Shown one piece after another: positions 1 to 6,291 of a stretch of DNA of 6,302 nt. This DNA is from Bradyrhizobiaceae bacterium (GTDB lineage Bacteria; Pseudomonadota; Alphaproteobacteria; Rhizobiales; Hyphomicrobiaceae). The notes beneath the pieces are model-generated. The model had not been told where the DNA came from. It searched no databases and saw only the letters and a list, made by a program, of their open reading frames with translations. A program made the position numbers and the translations under genes. Location of the stretch: NCBI GenBank assembly GCA_947475855.1, contig CANJPN010000380.1, positions 1 to 6,302 of the forward strand, in the 5' to 3' direction. Numbering within the stretch: position 1 is the stretch's first letter; each line of letters begins with the position of its first letter.

Positions 1-1
1 G

Positions 2-82
2 CGCCGCTACATGAGCCTGGAAACGATGGCCGGCTTCTGCGATGATGCCACCGTCAGGCCGCCGGCAATCCCGGCCGCCTGA
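2..82 (+). CDS. Possible 3' end of a gene entering from the left edge
   Basis: An open frame runs from the window edge to a TGA at 80-82 and encodes 26 residues that include YMSLETMAGFCDDATVRPP. By hand count 22 of its 26 codons end in G or C, as expected for a real gene in GC-rich DNA. I do not recognise the protein, and 26 residues are too few to assign a family. The opposite strand is also open here, and its frame, ending at a TAG near the left edge, has a somewhat lower proportion of G/C-ending codons. The strand is therefore not certain. Confidence 0.3.
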   Translation, partial: RRYMSLETMAGFCDDATVRPPAIPAA

Positions 83-108
83 CAATCCGAGCCGCGGCGC
101 TCCGGATC

Positions 109-573
109 ATGCCTGTGGGCTTACACCACGTGTTGGGGCACTACCTCGTCGCGCGGCCGCCGCAAGTCGACCCTAACCCTCAATTGTCAAGATCAGCGAT
201 CGTCGACGCGGCTTTCGTCCGGCAGCGCGCTTCGGCGTGCGCGACCCTTACGCCTGTCGTGCCGCCGAGGGGACGTCGGGCCGGCTCTCCGCCGCCTCGG
301 CCACAGGAGCAACTGCGCAGATCCAACCGGGATCGTGATGTCCAGTTCATTCCCGTCAGACCTGCGCGTGTAAGGCCCGGCCGTGTGGTGAGGTGGTTGC
401 CGCCCGACCGTCCGCCGCCACGTCCAGGACGCCGCACGGACATCGGGGGGAGCCCGATCGGGATATCGATTGGCATCGGCGGTTTCCGCCCCGGCGGCTT
501 TCGACCCGGTGGTTATCCCGGCCGGCCGCGATTTCCGATGCAGCAAGGGCCGAGAGGGCGCTTCTTCCGCTGA
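109..573 (+). CDS. Doubtful Arg/Pro/Gly-rich hypothetical protein (154 aa)
   Basis: This open frame starts at an ATG with no recognisable Shine-Dalgarno sequence and ends in a TGA only three bases before the end of the convergent cyclase gene. The predicted product is very basic. Its first two thirds look like random translation of GC-rich DNA, with no signal peptide, membrane segment or known motif. The last 45 residues are more protein-like: a Gly/Ile-rich stretch (GGSPIGISIGIGG), then FRPGG repeats and a basic end (GRFFR). About 70% of codons end in G or C by hand count, which is unremarkable. It could be a small exported or nucleic-acid-binding protein, the 3' remnant of a larger gene whose front is lost or frameshifted, or simply a chance open frame. 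No function is assigned. Confidence 0.28.
   Translation: MPVGLHHVLGHYLVARPPQVDPNPQLSRSAIVDAAFVRQRASACATLTPVVPPRGRRAGSPPPRPQEQLRRSNRDRDVQFIPVRPARVRPGRVVRWLPPDRPPPRPGRRTDIGGSPIGISIGIGGFRPGGFRPGGYPGRPRFPMQQGPRGRFFR
484..528 (+). repeat. Short tandem FRPGG-coding repeat
   Basis: Three 15-base units follow one another in frame: FRPGG (484-498), FRPGG (499-513) and the degenerate YPGRP (514-528). The first two units encode the same pentapeptide with mostly different third bases (ttc cgc ccc ggc ggc against ttt cga ccc ggt ggt). That pattern is more easily explained by selection on the peptide than by recent slippage, and it is the best argument that the 3' part of the surrounding open frame is, or was, translated. 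Confidence 0.4.
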
Positions 574-576
574 GTT

Positions 577-2691
577 CTATTCGGCTCGAACCTTGGCACC
601 GAGCGCGCGATAGAGCGCTTGGGTGCCGGGAACGGGACATTCGATACAGGCCTCCAAGGCAGCGATCTTTGCCTTGGTGTCGCCGCCACCAATGGCTGCA
701 AGCAGCGCTGCGTGTCGATTTGCCAAAGCTTGAAAGGCCGGGGAGTCCTTCAGCGTCTCATCGCCGAGCAGCGCAAAGATGCGTTCTGGTTTGGCTTTGC
801 CCCTCAGCGTCATTTCACCGACTTCGAGAACTGCGAAATGGGGCAACGCGGCTGCGGTGGCTTCGCCGACGATGATATCGGCGCCGCAGGTCTTGGTTGC
901 TTCCTGCAATCTCGACGCTGTGTTCACGACCTCACCGAGGACCGAGTAGTCGAACCTCTGGGGCGAACCAACATTGCCCACAACCGCGTCACCGGTGTTG
1001 ATCCCGATGCCCAGACGAATAGGTTCCGCCGACAGAACGGGCGCTTCACCGTTGAGCTTCGTCAGTGCGTGACGCATAGCAAGAGCGGCGCGGCACGTAT
1101 TTTCCGCATGCAGCGGATCGTCCAGCGGTGCGTTCCAGAATGCCAGGATCGCATCGCCCATGTATTTGTCGATCGTACCCTGGTTCGCCAGGATCGCTTC
1201 TGTCAGCGGCGTGAACAAGCGATTCACGAAACGCACGAGTTCGGCAGCGCTCATGCTTTCCGACAGCCTCGTGAAGCTGCGCACGTCGGCGAATAGCAAG
1301 GTGATATTGCGCATCTCGCCGCCCAACTTGAGCTTGTCCGGCTCGCGCGCCAGTCTTTCGACCATCACGGGCGCGAGGTAGTGACCGAACGCGTCACGGA
1401 TCCGGTTCCGGTCTCGCTCCGTTTCAAGATAGGCCGTCAGGGAACAACCGAAGTAGATCAGTGCCGCAGTGAAGACTGGATAAATTGGATCGATGAGCAG
1501 GCCCAGATGGTTGTACGAAAACCAGGAGCACAGCAGGGCAACGCCCGCCAGCACTGTCGATGCAATGGCTGCGGGAACCGCACTGAATTGTTTCAGGAGA
1601 AGCGCGATAGCGATTCCACTGACAATGACAAGGATCAGCTCGAAGCCCAAGATGTAGTCTGGTCGCGTGATGCTCACGCCCGCGAGGATCTGCTCGAGCG
1701 CTTGTGCGTGAATCTCGACACCTGGCGTATCCGGTGCAAGCGGCGTCGCTTTCACATCGGACAGACCGATTGCGGTTGCCCCGATGATGACATGGCGTCC
1801 TTCGAGATCAGACCGATGGACTTTGCCCTCCAGGACATCGGCCGCCGAAATCGTGCGGCGCGGGTCTTCCACGGCGAACCGCATCCACAACTCGCCGTTC
1901 GGATCCACGGCCAAACCATAGTTACCGACCTTGACCGCTTCGATTGCCGGCCGGCGAATATTTGAGGCGTTGTCCGGCGATGAGCGCACGAAAATCGTGC
2001 TCTCGCCGATGCCGACGCGCAGCGCTTCCAAGGCCAGGGACGGAAAGACGCTATCGGCAATACCCACCAAGACCGGCACGCGACGAACGATCTGGTCACG
2101 CTCGGGAAACCAGTTGACCGAAGCGATGCCGGCTGCCGCATCAGCCAAGACCGGTATCGGGATGACGGCTGAGGGAAATCGATGGATGGACGATAGAGGC
2201 TGGGTTCCAGTCGCGGCGAGCGCCGACTTGGCCTTGGGTGTCGAGAAGCTGCCGCGTGCATCGCCGACGATGGCCAGCACCGAACGTGAACTCGATATCG
2301 CGGCGGCTAGTCGTGTATCGCTCTGCAACCGGGAACCGTCCGGTCCTGACGTGGGAAAGCGGTCGGCTTCCGCGAATATCAGATCTATAGCGATCGATTT
2401 TGCGCCTGCCTCGTGAAGGCGGGAGACGAGATCCGCCACGAGCGTCCGGTGCCAGGGCCACTGGCCGAAGCGCTGCAAGGATTTCTCGTCGATCGCGATG
2501 ACTTTGACGGGATAACTGGCGTCTGCGATCCGGGGGGCCGCTCTCTGCCAGGAATCAAACGCGATCAGCCGCAACGACGAAAAGGGCGGCGGGTCGAGGA
2601 CGCGAAGAAGCAGGCAACAAATGATCAATACTGCTGGAACGAGATACAAAGGTGATGGAATTGATAAGCTGATAGAGCTCCTTGACCACAC
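577..2691 (-). CDS. CHASE2-domain class III adenylate cyclase
   Basis: A membrane-bound cyclase of 704 residues, predicted to make cAMP from ATP in response to an extracytoplasmic signal. One membrane segment lies at about residues 14-31. A periplasmic CHASE2 sensor follows at about 35-340, with typical signatures near the start (VIAIDEKSL, then GQWPWHR) and end (VIIGATAIGLSD, then PGVEIHAQAL). Three membrane segments lie at about 348-366, 371-391 and 396-421. The cytoplasmic catalytic domain spans about 458-640. Its catalytic set is complete: metal-binding D469 (LLFADVRSF) and D513 (DKYMGDA), adenine-selecting K509, and transition-state residues N590 and R594 (VVNTASRL). The second base-selecting position is S583 (FDYSVLGE), not Asp, which points to class IIIb. 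A helical tail (about 645-704) contains a CxxC pair, C682/C685. The GTG start is needed to keep the first membrane segment and has an AGGA motif upstream. The gene is 200 bp from its upstream neighbour and probably a separate unit. The signal sensed cannot be read from the sequence. Confidence 0.95.
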   Translation of the reverse strand: MWSRSSISLSIPSPLYLVPAVLIICCLLLRVLDPPPFSSLRLIAFDSWQRAAPRIADASYPVKVIAIDEKSLQRFGQWPWHRTLVADLVSRLHEAGAKSIAIDLIFAEADRFPTSGPDGSRLQSDTRLAAAISSSRSVLAIVGDARGSFSTPKAKSALAATGTQPLSSIHRFPSAVIPIPVLADAAAGIASVNWFPERDQIVRRVPVLVGIADSVFPSLALEALRVGIGESTIFVRSSPDNASNIRRPAIEAVKVGNYGLAVDPNGELWMRFAVEDPRRTISAADVLEGKVHRSDLEGRHVIIGATAIGLSDVKATPLAPDTPGVEIHAQALEQILAGVSITRPDYILGFELILVIVSGIAIALLLKQFSAVPAAIASTVLAGVALLCSWFSYNHLGLLIDPIYPVFTAALIYFGCSLTAYLETERDRNRIRDAFGHYLAPVMVERLAREPDKLKLGGEMRNITLLFADVRSFTRLSESMSAAELVRFVNRLFTPLTEAILANQGTIDKYMGDAILAFWNAPLDDPLHAENTCRAALAMRHALTKLNGEAPVLSAEPIRLGIGINTGDAVVGNVGSPQRFDYSVLGEVVNTASRLQEATKTCGADIIVGEATAAALPHFAVLEVGEMTLRGKAKPERIFALLGDETLKDSPAFQALANRHAALLAAIGGGDTKAKIAALEACIECPVPGTQALYRALGAKVRAE

Positions 2692-2700
2692 GGATTTTGT

Positions 2701-2704
2701 TCCT
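2701..2704 (-). promoter_or_regulatory. Ribosome binding site supporting the GTG start of the cyclase
   Basis: On the minus strand AGGA lies nine bases before the GTG at 2691-2689. No ATG lies between this GTG and the first membrane segment, so this site decides the start. Confidence 0.55.
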
Positions 2705-2891
2705 GCTCGTGAGTTAAGGCTTGGTGTTGCTGTCCATGTAAGCCGTCAAAATGTGGTGGCAGCGGACCTTGCCTGCGTAGCCGCCCCACGTCGGAGATGG
2801 CTCAGCGCCCTGGCGACGGCACGCTAACGCAAGCGTACCACATTCAATCGGTCTTGCGACGAGCGGGAGCCCGACACCGGCAATGCTAGCG

Positions 2892-3890
2892 CTATTCGGG
2901 CTTCAGACCGGCAGCCTTCACGATCTGATGCATGAGCGCCGTGTCGCGCCTTATGAATGCGGCAAGTGCCTGCGGATCCCCGAGCTTGACGGTATCGGGA
3001 TAGATGCCGAGGTCATGTAGCCGGGCGCGGACCTCCGCTCTATCGAGAATGCGCCGGATATCGGCGTTCATCCTTGCAATGATGGTGGCCGGTACGCCTT
3101 TGGGCGCCATCACGGCCAGCCAACCCGCCACGCCCTCGAATGCAGGCACGGTCTCGCCAATCGTTGGAATTCCGTCGTGGTTCGGCAGTCGCGTCGGCGT
3201 GCTGACGCCCAGCATCCGCAGATTGCCCCCCTCGCTCTGCGTGATGACCTGGGCACCGCCGAACAGGGCATCGACCGTGCCCGTCACGGTATCCTGGATG
3301 GCCTGGGGATAGCCGACGTAAGGAACCTGCACCATCTCAATATTTGCGGCTCGCATGAGATAATCGGCAGCGAGATGCGGAATGCTGCGCGCGGACGAAG
3401 TGGCGAACGTCAGCTTGCCCGGGTTCTTGCGCGCGATGGCAATGAGGTCCGTGGTCGTCGTCACCTGTAGTTTAGGCGATGCCGCCAGAACCAGCGGAAC
3501 CATGCCGACGAAGACGACCGGGGCCAGATCACGCTCGACATCGTAGGGGACTGACTCGAACGTATGCGGGGACAATGACAGCGGCGCACCTTGGGCGAAC
3601 AGCAGAGAATATCCATCCGGCGTCGCGCGGGCGATTTGTGCCGTGCCCGCCATGCCGCCTGCTCCGGGGCGGTTCTCGACAACGACCTGCTGTTTCCAAG
3701 GTTCTGCCAGGTGAGTGGCTATCAACCGCGCAGCAAGATCGGCAGCCGTCGCCGAGCCACCGGGAACAACCATGCGCACGTAGTGCGCCGGCCAGTCACT
3801 CTCCTGCGATGAGGCGGGTGCAGAGGGCGGCAGCGCAAGCAGTGTCGCAATTCCCAGAACGATGCAGCTCTGTGTGCAAATCGTTGTCAT
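2892..3890 (-). CDS. Bug/TctC-family periplasmic solute-binding protein
   Basis: A periplasmic receptor of 332 residues, the usual length for the Bug family, which delivers organic acids to tripartite tricarboxylate transporters. Family signatures occur in order: a hydrophobic export signal at about 10-28 with likely cleavage in APASSQE; the first ligand-loop motif VVPGGSATAADLAARL (41-56); ENRPGAGG (72-79); PDGYSLLF (91-98); the VPYVGYPQAIQDTVTG region (189-204); DALFGG (207-212); and WLAVMAPKGVP (257-267). The ATG is the first possible start after an in-frame TGA twelve bases upstream. Its Shine-Dalgarno sequence is poor. The n-region of the signal (MTTICTQSC) unusually has no Lys or Arg. 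The gene lies 40 bp behind the amidohydrolase on the same strand and is probably cotranscribed with it. The ligand is unknown; the neighbour suggests a carboxylic acid. No TctA or TctB partner is present in the window. Confidence 0.93.
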   Translation of the reverse strand: MTTICTQSCIVLGIATLLALPPSAPASSQESDWPAHYVRMVVPGGSATAADLAARLIATHLAEPWKQQVVVENRPGAGGMAGTAQIARATPDGYSLLFAQGAPLSLSPHTFESVPYDVERDLAPVVFVGMVPLVLAASPKLQVTTTTDLIAIARKNPGKLTFATSSARSIPHLAADYLMRAANIEMVQVPYVGYPQAIQDTVTGTVDALFGGAQVITQSEGGNLRMLGVSTPTRLPNHDGIPTIGETVPAFEGVAGWLAVMAPKGVPATIIARMNADIRRILDRAEVRARLHDLGIYPDTVKLGDPQALAAFIRRDTALMHQIVKAAGLKPE

Positions 3891-3930
3891 GTGCAGCCAC
3901 TTTCACCCAGGTCTCTTGCCATCGCTGGCG

Positions 3931-4878
3931 TCATCCGGCGGACTGCGAGAATCGCGAGAAAAGCCGTCTCGCATTGCCGGATTCGACGGCGTGCAAATCC
4001 GCAGCGGCCAAACCATAGCTGCGCAAGGGATCGATCGTATACGACATCGAGGAGACGAACGGAAAGTCGGTCCCGAACATGATCCGGTCGATCGACGCCA
4101 GCCGCAACAGTCCGGCCATCGTCACCGGGTTCGTCGATGTCGCCACATCGAAGTACAGTTGCTTGATCTCCCGGAGCGACCCCACAGCCGGCTTGCCGTC
4201 GATCCTTCTGTCGCGATCGGCCATGCGGGAGACGCGCTCGGCGAGGGGCGGCAGGGCCCCGCCTGCATGGGGGAAAATGAAACGGATGTTTGGCCAGCGA
4301 ATGAACGAGCCGTTGTAGAGGAGGCTTGCGATCGCACGAGCAGTGTCGAACAGGTATTCCAGCGCTGATTCGCCAACGCCAGCCATCATGCCTGCGCAGG
4401 CTACCGGCAAGATCGGATGCACGTAGACGATGGCACTGCGCCGGTTGAGCTCATCGAGCACCGGGGCAAGCGATGGATCGCCCGGCCAGACGCTTCCGTA
4501 GTTGCTCATCAGGCCGACGCCGTCTGCGCCCAATACGTCGAACGCATATCTGATTTCATCGAGCGTGCTGTCGAGGTCTGGCATCGGCACAGTTGCGAAG
4601 AACCCGAAACGTCCGGGGTAGTCGTTCGTCATGCGCGCTGCATACTCGTTGCACTCACGCGCCAGCCGTCGTGCCAGGAGAACGTCACCGAGCCACACTC
4701 CCGGCGTGGAGATAGAGGTGACCGCGGCTGCAATGCCGGATGCGTCCATGGCTTCGATCGACCGGGAAGGGGTCCAACCTAGAATGTTGGCGGCGTTGGC
4801 CGGATTTCGAGAATTGAATTGAGCTCCCACGACCTCGGTATAGCGTGGTGGGGAGATGTGATGGTGAATGTCGATCAT
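3931..4878 (-). CDS. Amidohydrolase of the ACMSD/aromatic decarboxylase type
   Basis: A metal-dependent TIM-barrel enzyme of the Amidohydro_2 family (COG2159), 315 residues. Relatives include aminocarboxymuconate-semialdehyde decarboxylase, gamma-resorcylate and 5-carboxyvanillate decarboxylases, and some hydrolases of lactones or related compounds. The metal and catalytic residues are all present: the HxH pair H5/H7 in MIDIHHHISP, H154 (VYVHP), H204 (FPHAGG) and D271 (MFGTDFPF). The end carries the usual GNARRLF motif (301-307). The frame extends upstream to a GTG at 4959, but those 27 extra residues look non-native and members of this family normally start directly at the M-x-D-x-H strand, so I chose the ATG at 4878. 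No good Shine-Dalgarno sequence is visible before either start. The enzyme sits between two Bug-type receptors, which suggests a role in breaking down an imported, possibly aromatic, carboxylate. Family confidence is high; the exact reaction cannot be decided from sequence alone. Confidence 0.92.
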   Translation of the reverse strand: MIDIHHHISPPRYTEVVGAQFNSRNPANAANILGWTPSRSIEAMDASGIAAAVTSISTPGVWLGDVLLARRLARECNEYAARMTNDYPGRFGFFATVPMPDLDSTLDEIRYAFDVLGADGVGLMSNYGSVWPGDPSLAPVLDELNRRSAIVYVHPILPVACAGMMAGVGESALEYLFDTARAIASLLYNGSFIRWPNIRFIFPHAGGALPPLAERVSRMADRDRRIDGKPAVGSLREIKQLYFDVATSTNPVTMAGLLRLASIDRIMFGTDFPFVSSMSYTIDPLRSYGLAAADLHAVESGNARRLFSRFSQSAG

Positions 4879-4972
4879 GGGCCCATCGATGTGGCGGAGA
4901 TTACTCGATATACAGCCTGGCGAGCGCTGTGCGCGTCGTTCGGATTCAGCAGAGGGCACGCAGCGCGTTCCC

Positions 4973-5002
4973 AGGATACGCTAATCATTTGTCTCATGTC
5001 AC
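4973..5002 (-). promoter_or_regulatory. Candidate sigma70-type promoter for amidohydrolase and second receptor
   Basis: On the minus strand GTGACA (5002-4997, five of six matches to TTGACA) is followed after 18 bases by TATCCT (4978-4973, four of six matches to TATAAT). Initiation would fall near 4965, giving a leader of roughly 90 bases before the ATG at 4878. The local DNA is less GC-rich than its surroundings. The assignment is by consensus match only. Confidence 0.33.
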
Positions 5003-5010
5003 CGCCACGA

Positions 5011-5035
5011 TGCCTGATCCGAACGTTGCCTGATC
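5011..5035. repeat. 9-bp direct repeat TGCCTGATC, 16-bp period
   Basis: TGCCTGATC occurs at 5011-5019 and again at 5027-5035, separated by seven bases. Read in the direction of transcription, both copies lie immediately upstream of the candidate -35 box (5002-4997), where activators often bind. It may be a pair of half-sites for a transcription factor, or chance. Confidence 0.35.
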
Positions 5036-5214
5036 TGCGACACCCGGCGCGGGGATGCAGTGCAAGGTCGACACGCAGCGATTTTCCAAGTGCACGCCGC
5101 CTTGGTCGGTTCCAAGCGTCGCGCCGCCCGGCCTTGAAGGCGGCCCAGGCCCTGGTCGTCACGGCGCGGATTCGGATGCCTGCGCTTTTGCCTGGTCGAA
5201 TGCGTCAGCGGGTT

Positions 5215-6264
5215 CTACTGCGCATTCGCGAAGCTGCGCGCCCGCCTCATGATCGGGTCGGGTGCATTGATGACCCGTGCAATGACGCGTTGAACCTCCT
5301 CGCCCGGAGTAGGCTCGATGTCGATGATCATCCTCGCGGCTTCGGCCAGGAATTCCGGATCGGCCATCGTGGCATCGAATGCCCTGCGCAGCGCGGCAGC
5401 CCGATCGACAGGAACCTCCGGCCCGATCCAGAACGGCCGGGCGATCTCCATTGTATCGAAGTAGATGTCGAGCACTTGCCTGTCCTCGGGCGTCTTGGCG
5501 TAGTCCCGCAGAAGGGGCACTTCGAGCAGCTCGGGATGTTTTCGGTTTCCAGCCTGCGCCAGCAGGTTGAGCTTACGATCCCGCAGCCAATCCGGTCGTT
5601 GCGATTTCCATCCGGCCCAGTTCTGGGTGGCGCGTCCGGCAACCTCGCCGCTTTCCATGGCGAGATACATCTCGTTGCCACCGGGGTAGCCACTTACGAT
5701 CTTGAACTTGGTGCCGAGCAGCGCATTCAACATCCGGGGAACCTGGGTGTTGGCCGAGCCGGCGCCCGATGCGGCAAGCACCAGCTCGGTGCGCATGGCA
5801 TCCTCGAAAGTCTTGACGTTAGACGTGTGCCAAGACGCGAGCACGATCGGCGAGTTCGTCGTGTTGCCGATATAGGTGCCTTTCAGCAGGTCGTACTCGA
5901 CGCCCTTTTCCTCGAAGGCCTGAGCCAGCGGAGCGAGTTGCTCGATCGATCCGACCACGGTTCCGTCGCGGGGCGCGATCCGATAGATGTAGTTGATACC
6001 GCGAATGCCGCCGCCGCCGGGCATGTTCTGCACGACGATCTTCGGCTGGCCAGGAATTTGCCTTTCCATATGCCGCGCGACCAGCCGGGCGCGCCTGTCG
6101 TAGTCGCCACCTGCACTCGTGGTGACGATGAAGTTCAGGTTCCGGCCGCGGTAGAAATCACTCACCGTGTCGGCACGTGATGCGATAGAGGCGATCCCGG
6201 GGACGATTGCGACGAGCAACAGCGTTGCAGTCGGACCGCAGCTTCCGAAGACACTCCTCAGCAT
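5215..6264 (-). CDS. Bug/TctC-like periplasmic solute-binding protein (divergent subfamily)
   Basis: A 349-residue exported receptor related to the substrate-binding subunits of tripartite tricarboxylate transporters. The export signal spans about residues 1-31 (MLRS..., hydrophobic core TLLLVAIVPGIA, likely cleavage after ASRA). The mature part opens with DFYRGRNLNFIV and the ligand-loop motif TSAGGDYDRRARLVARHM (49-66), then IPGQPKIVVQNMPGGGG (70-86) and APRDGTVVG (97-105), all typical of a Bug subgroup that differs clearly from the classic one. Later landmarks are SGYPGGNEMYLAMESGEV (191-208), corresponding to the family's dimer of glycine and acidic loops, and a C-terminal helical region. 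The ATG at 6264 is fixed by a very strong Shine-Dalgarno sequence. This is the first gene of the minus-strand set in the window. It shares little obvious identity with the receptor at 2892-3890 beyond the family motifs, so the two probably bind different ligands. Ligand and membrane partners are unknown. Confidence 0.9.
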   Translation of the reverse strand: MLRSVFGSCGPTATLLLVAIVPGIASIASRADTVSDFYRGRNLNFIVTTSAGGDYDRRARLVARHMERQIPGQPKIVVQNMPGGGGIRGINYIYRIAPRDGTVVGSIEQLAPLAQAFEEKGVEYDLLKGTYIGNTTNSPIVLASWHTSNVKTFEDAMRTELVLAASGAGSANTQVPRMLNALLGTKFKIVSGYPGGNEMYLAMESGEVAGRATQNWAGWKSQRPDWLRDRKLNLLAQAGNRKHPELLEVPLLRDYAKTPEDRQVLDIYFDTMEIARPFWIGPEVPVDRAAALRRAFDATMADPEFLAEAARMIIDIEPTPGEEVQRVIARVINAPDPIMRRARSFANAQ

Positions 6265-6267
6265 GCG

Positions 6268-6276
6268 CTCCTCCTC
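6268..6276 (-). promoter_or_regulatory. Strong Shine-Dalgarno sequence of the first receptor gene
   Basis: On the minus strand GAGGAGGAG is followed by CGC and the ATG at 6264. It is by far the best ribosome binding site in the window and confirms the start of the gene. Confidence 0.8.
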
Positions 6277-6291
6277 TGAAACGGTGTTTCA
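6277..6291. promoter_or_regulatory. Operator-like perfect inverted repeat upstream of first receptor gene
   Basis: TGAAAC-GGT-GTTTCA has two perfect six-base arms around a three-base centre. It directly abuts the Shine-Dalgarno sequence of the gene that starts at 6264, a position suited to a repressor that blocks initiation or elongation. A 15-bp palindrome of this form resembles sites bound by dimeric regulators such as the IclR or TetR families, but no regulator gene lies in the window to confirm this. The same bases could form only a weak six-pair RNA hairpin with a three-base loop and no T-run, so a terminator is unlikely. Confidence 0.45.

Larger units (their letters stand above)
4879..5214. 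other. 336-bp intergenic stretch between receptor and amidohydrolase genes
   Basis: No convincing gene is present. A minus-strand frame from a GTG at 5162 to 4875 gives 95 Arg-rich residues with no recognisable motif, and it runs across the start of the amidohydrolase. I see no hairpin followed by a T-run that would terminate the upstream receptor transcript. The stretch holds a candidate minus-strand promoter and a direct repeat, listed separately. Its length suggests the amidohydrolase can be transcribed independently of the upstream receptor. Confidence 0.6.

Noticed and set aside
193..546. Minus-strand 117-codon frame downstream of the cyclase
   Set aside because: The translation is basic and without motifs, with no plausible ribosome binding site. 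It appears to be chance open reading in GC-rich DNA.
619..1296. Plus-strand open frame of 225 codons inside the cyclase gene
   Set aside because: It is a shadow of the catalytic domain, whose minus-strand motifs are unambiguous. The plus-strand translation has no recognisable domain.
2821..2836. ACGCT-aacgca-AGCGT inverted repeat as a terminator of the second receptor transcript
   Set aside because: The stem is only five pairs and is not followed by a T-run in either direction.
4877..4886. Palindrome ATGGGCCCAT at the amidohydrolase start
   Set aside because: It is ten bases with no spacer in GC-rich DNA and half of it is the start codon context, so chance is a sufficient explanation.
4879..4959. 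Longer version of the amidohydrolase starting at GTG 4959
   Set aside because: The extra 27 residues look unlike the family, whose members begin at the M-x-D-x-H strand. The candidate promoter would leave almost no leader before this GTG.
4875..5162. Minus-strand 95-codon frame starting at GTG 5162
   Set aside because: The product is Arg-rich with no motif, there is no clear ribosome binding site, and it overlaps the start of the amidohydrolase in another frame.
4819..6180. Long plus-strand open frame of 453 codons
   Set aside because: It lies antisense to the first receptor gene and the intergenic gap. The translation is Arg/His-rich with no motif, whereas the minus strand encodes clear family members. 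Long antisense frames are expected in GC-rich genes.
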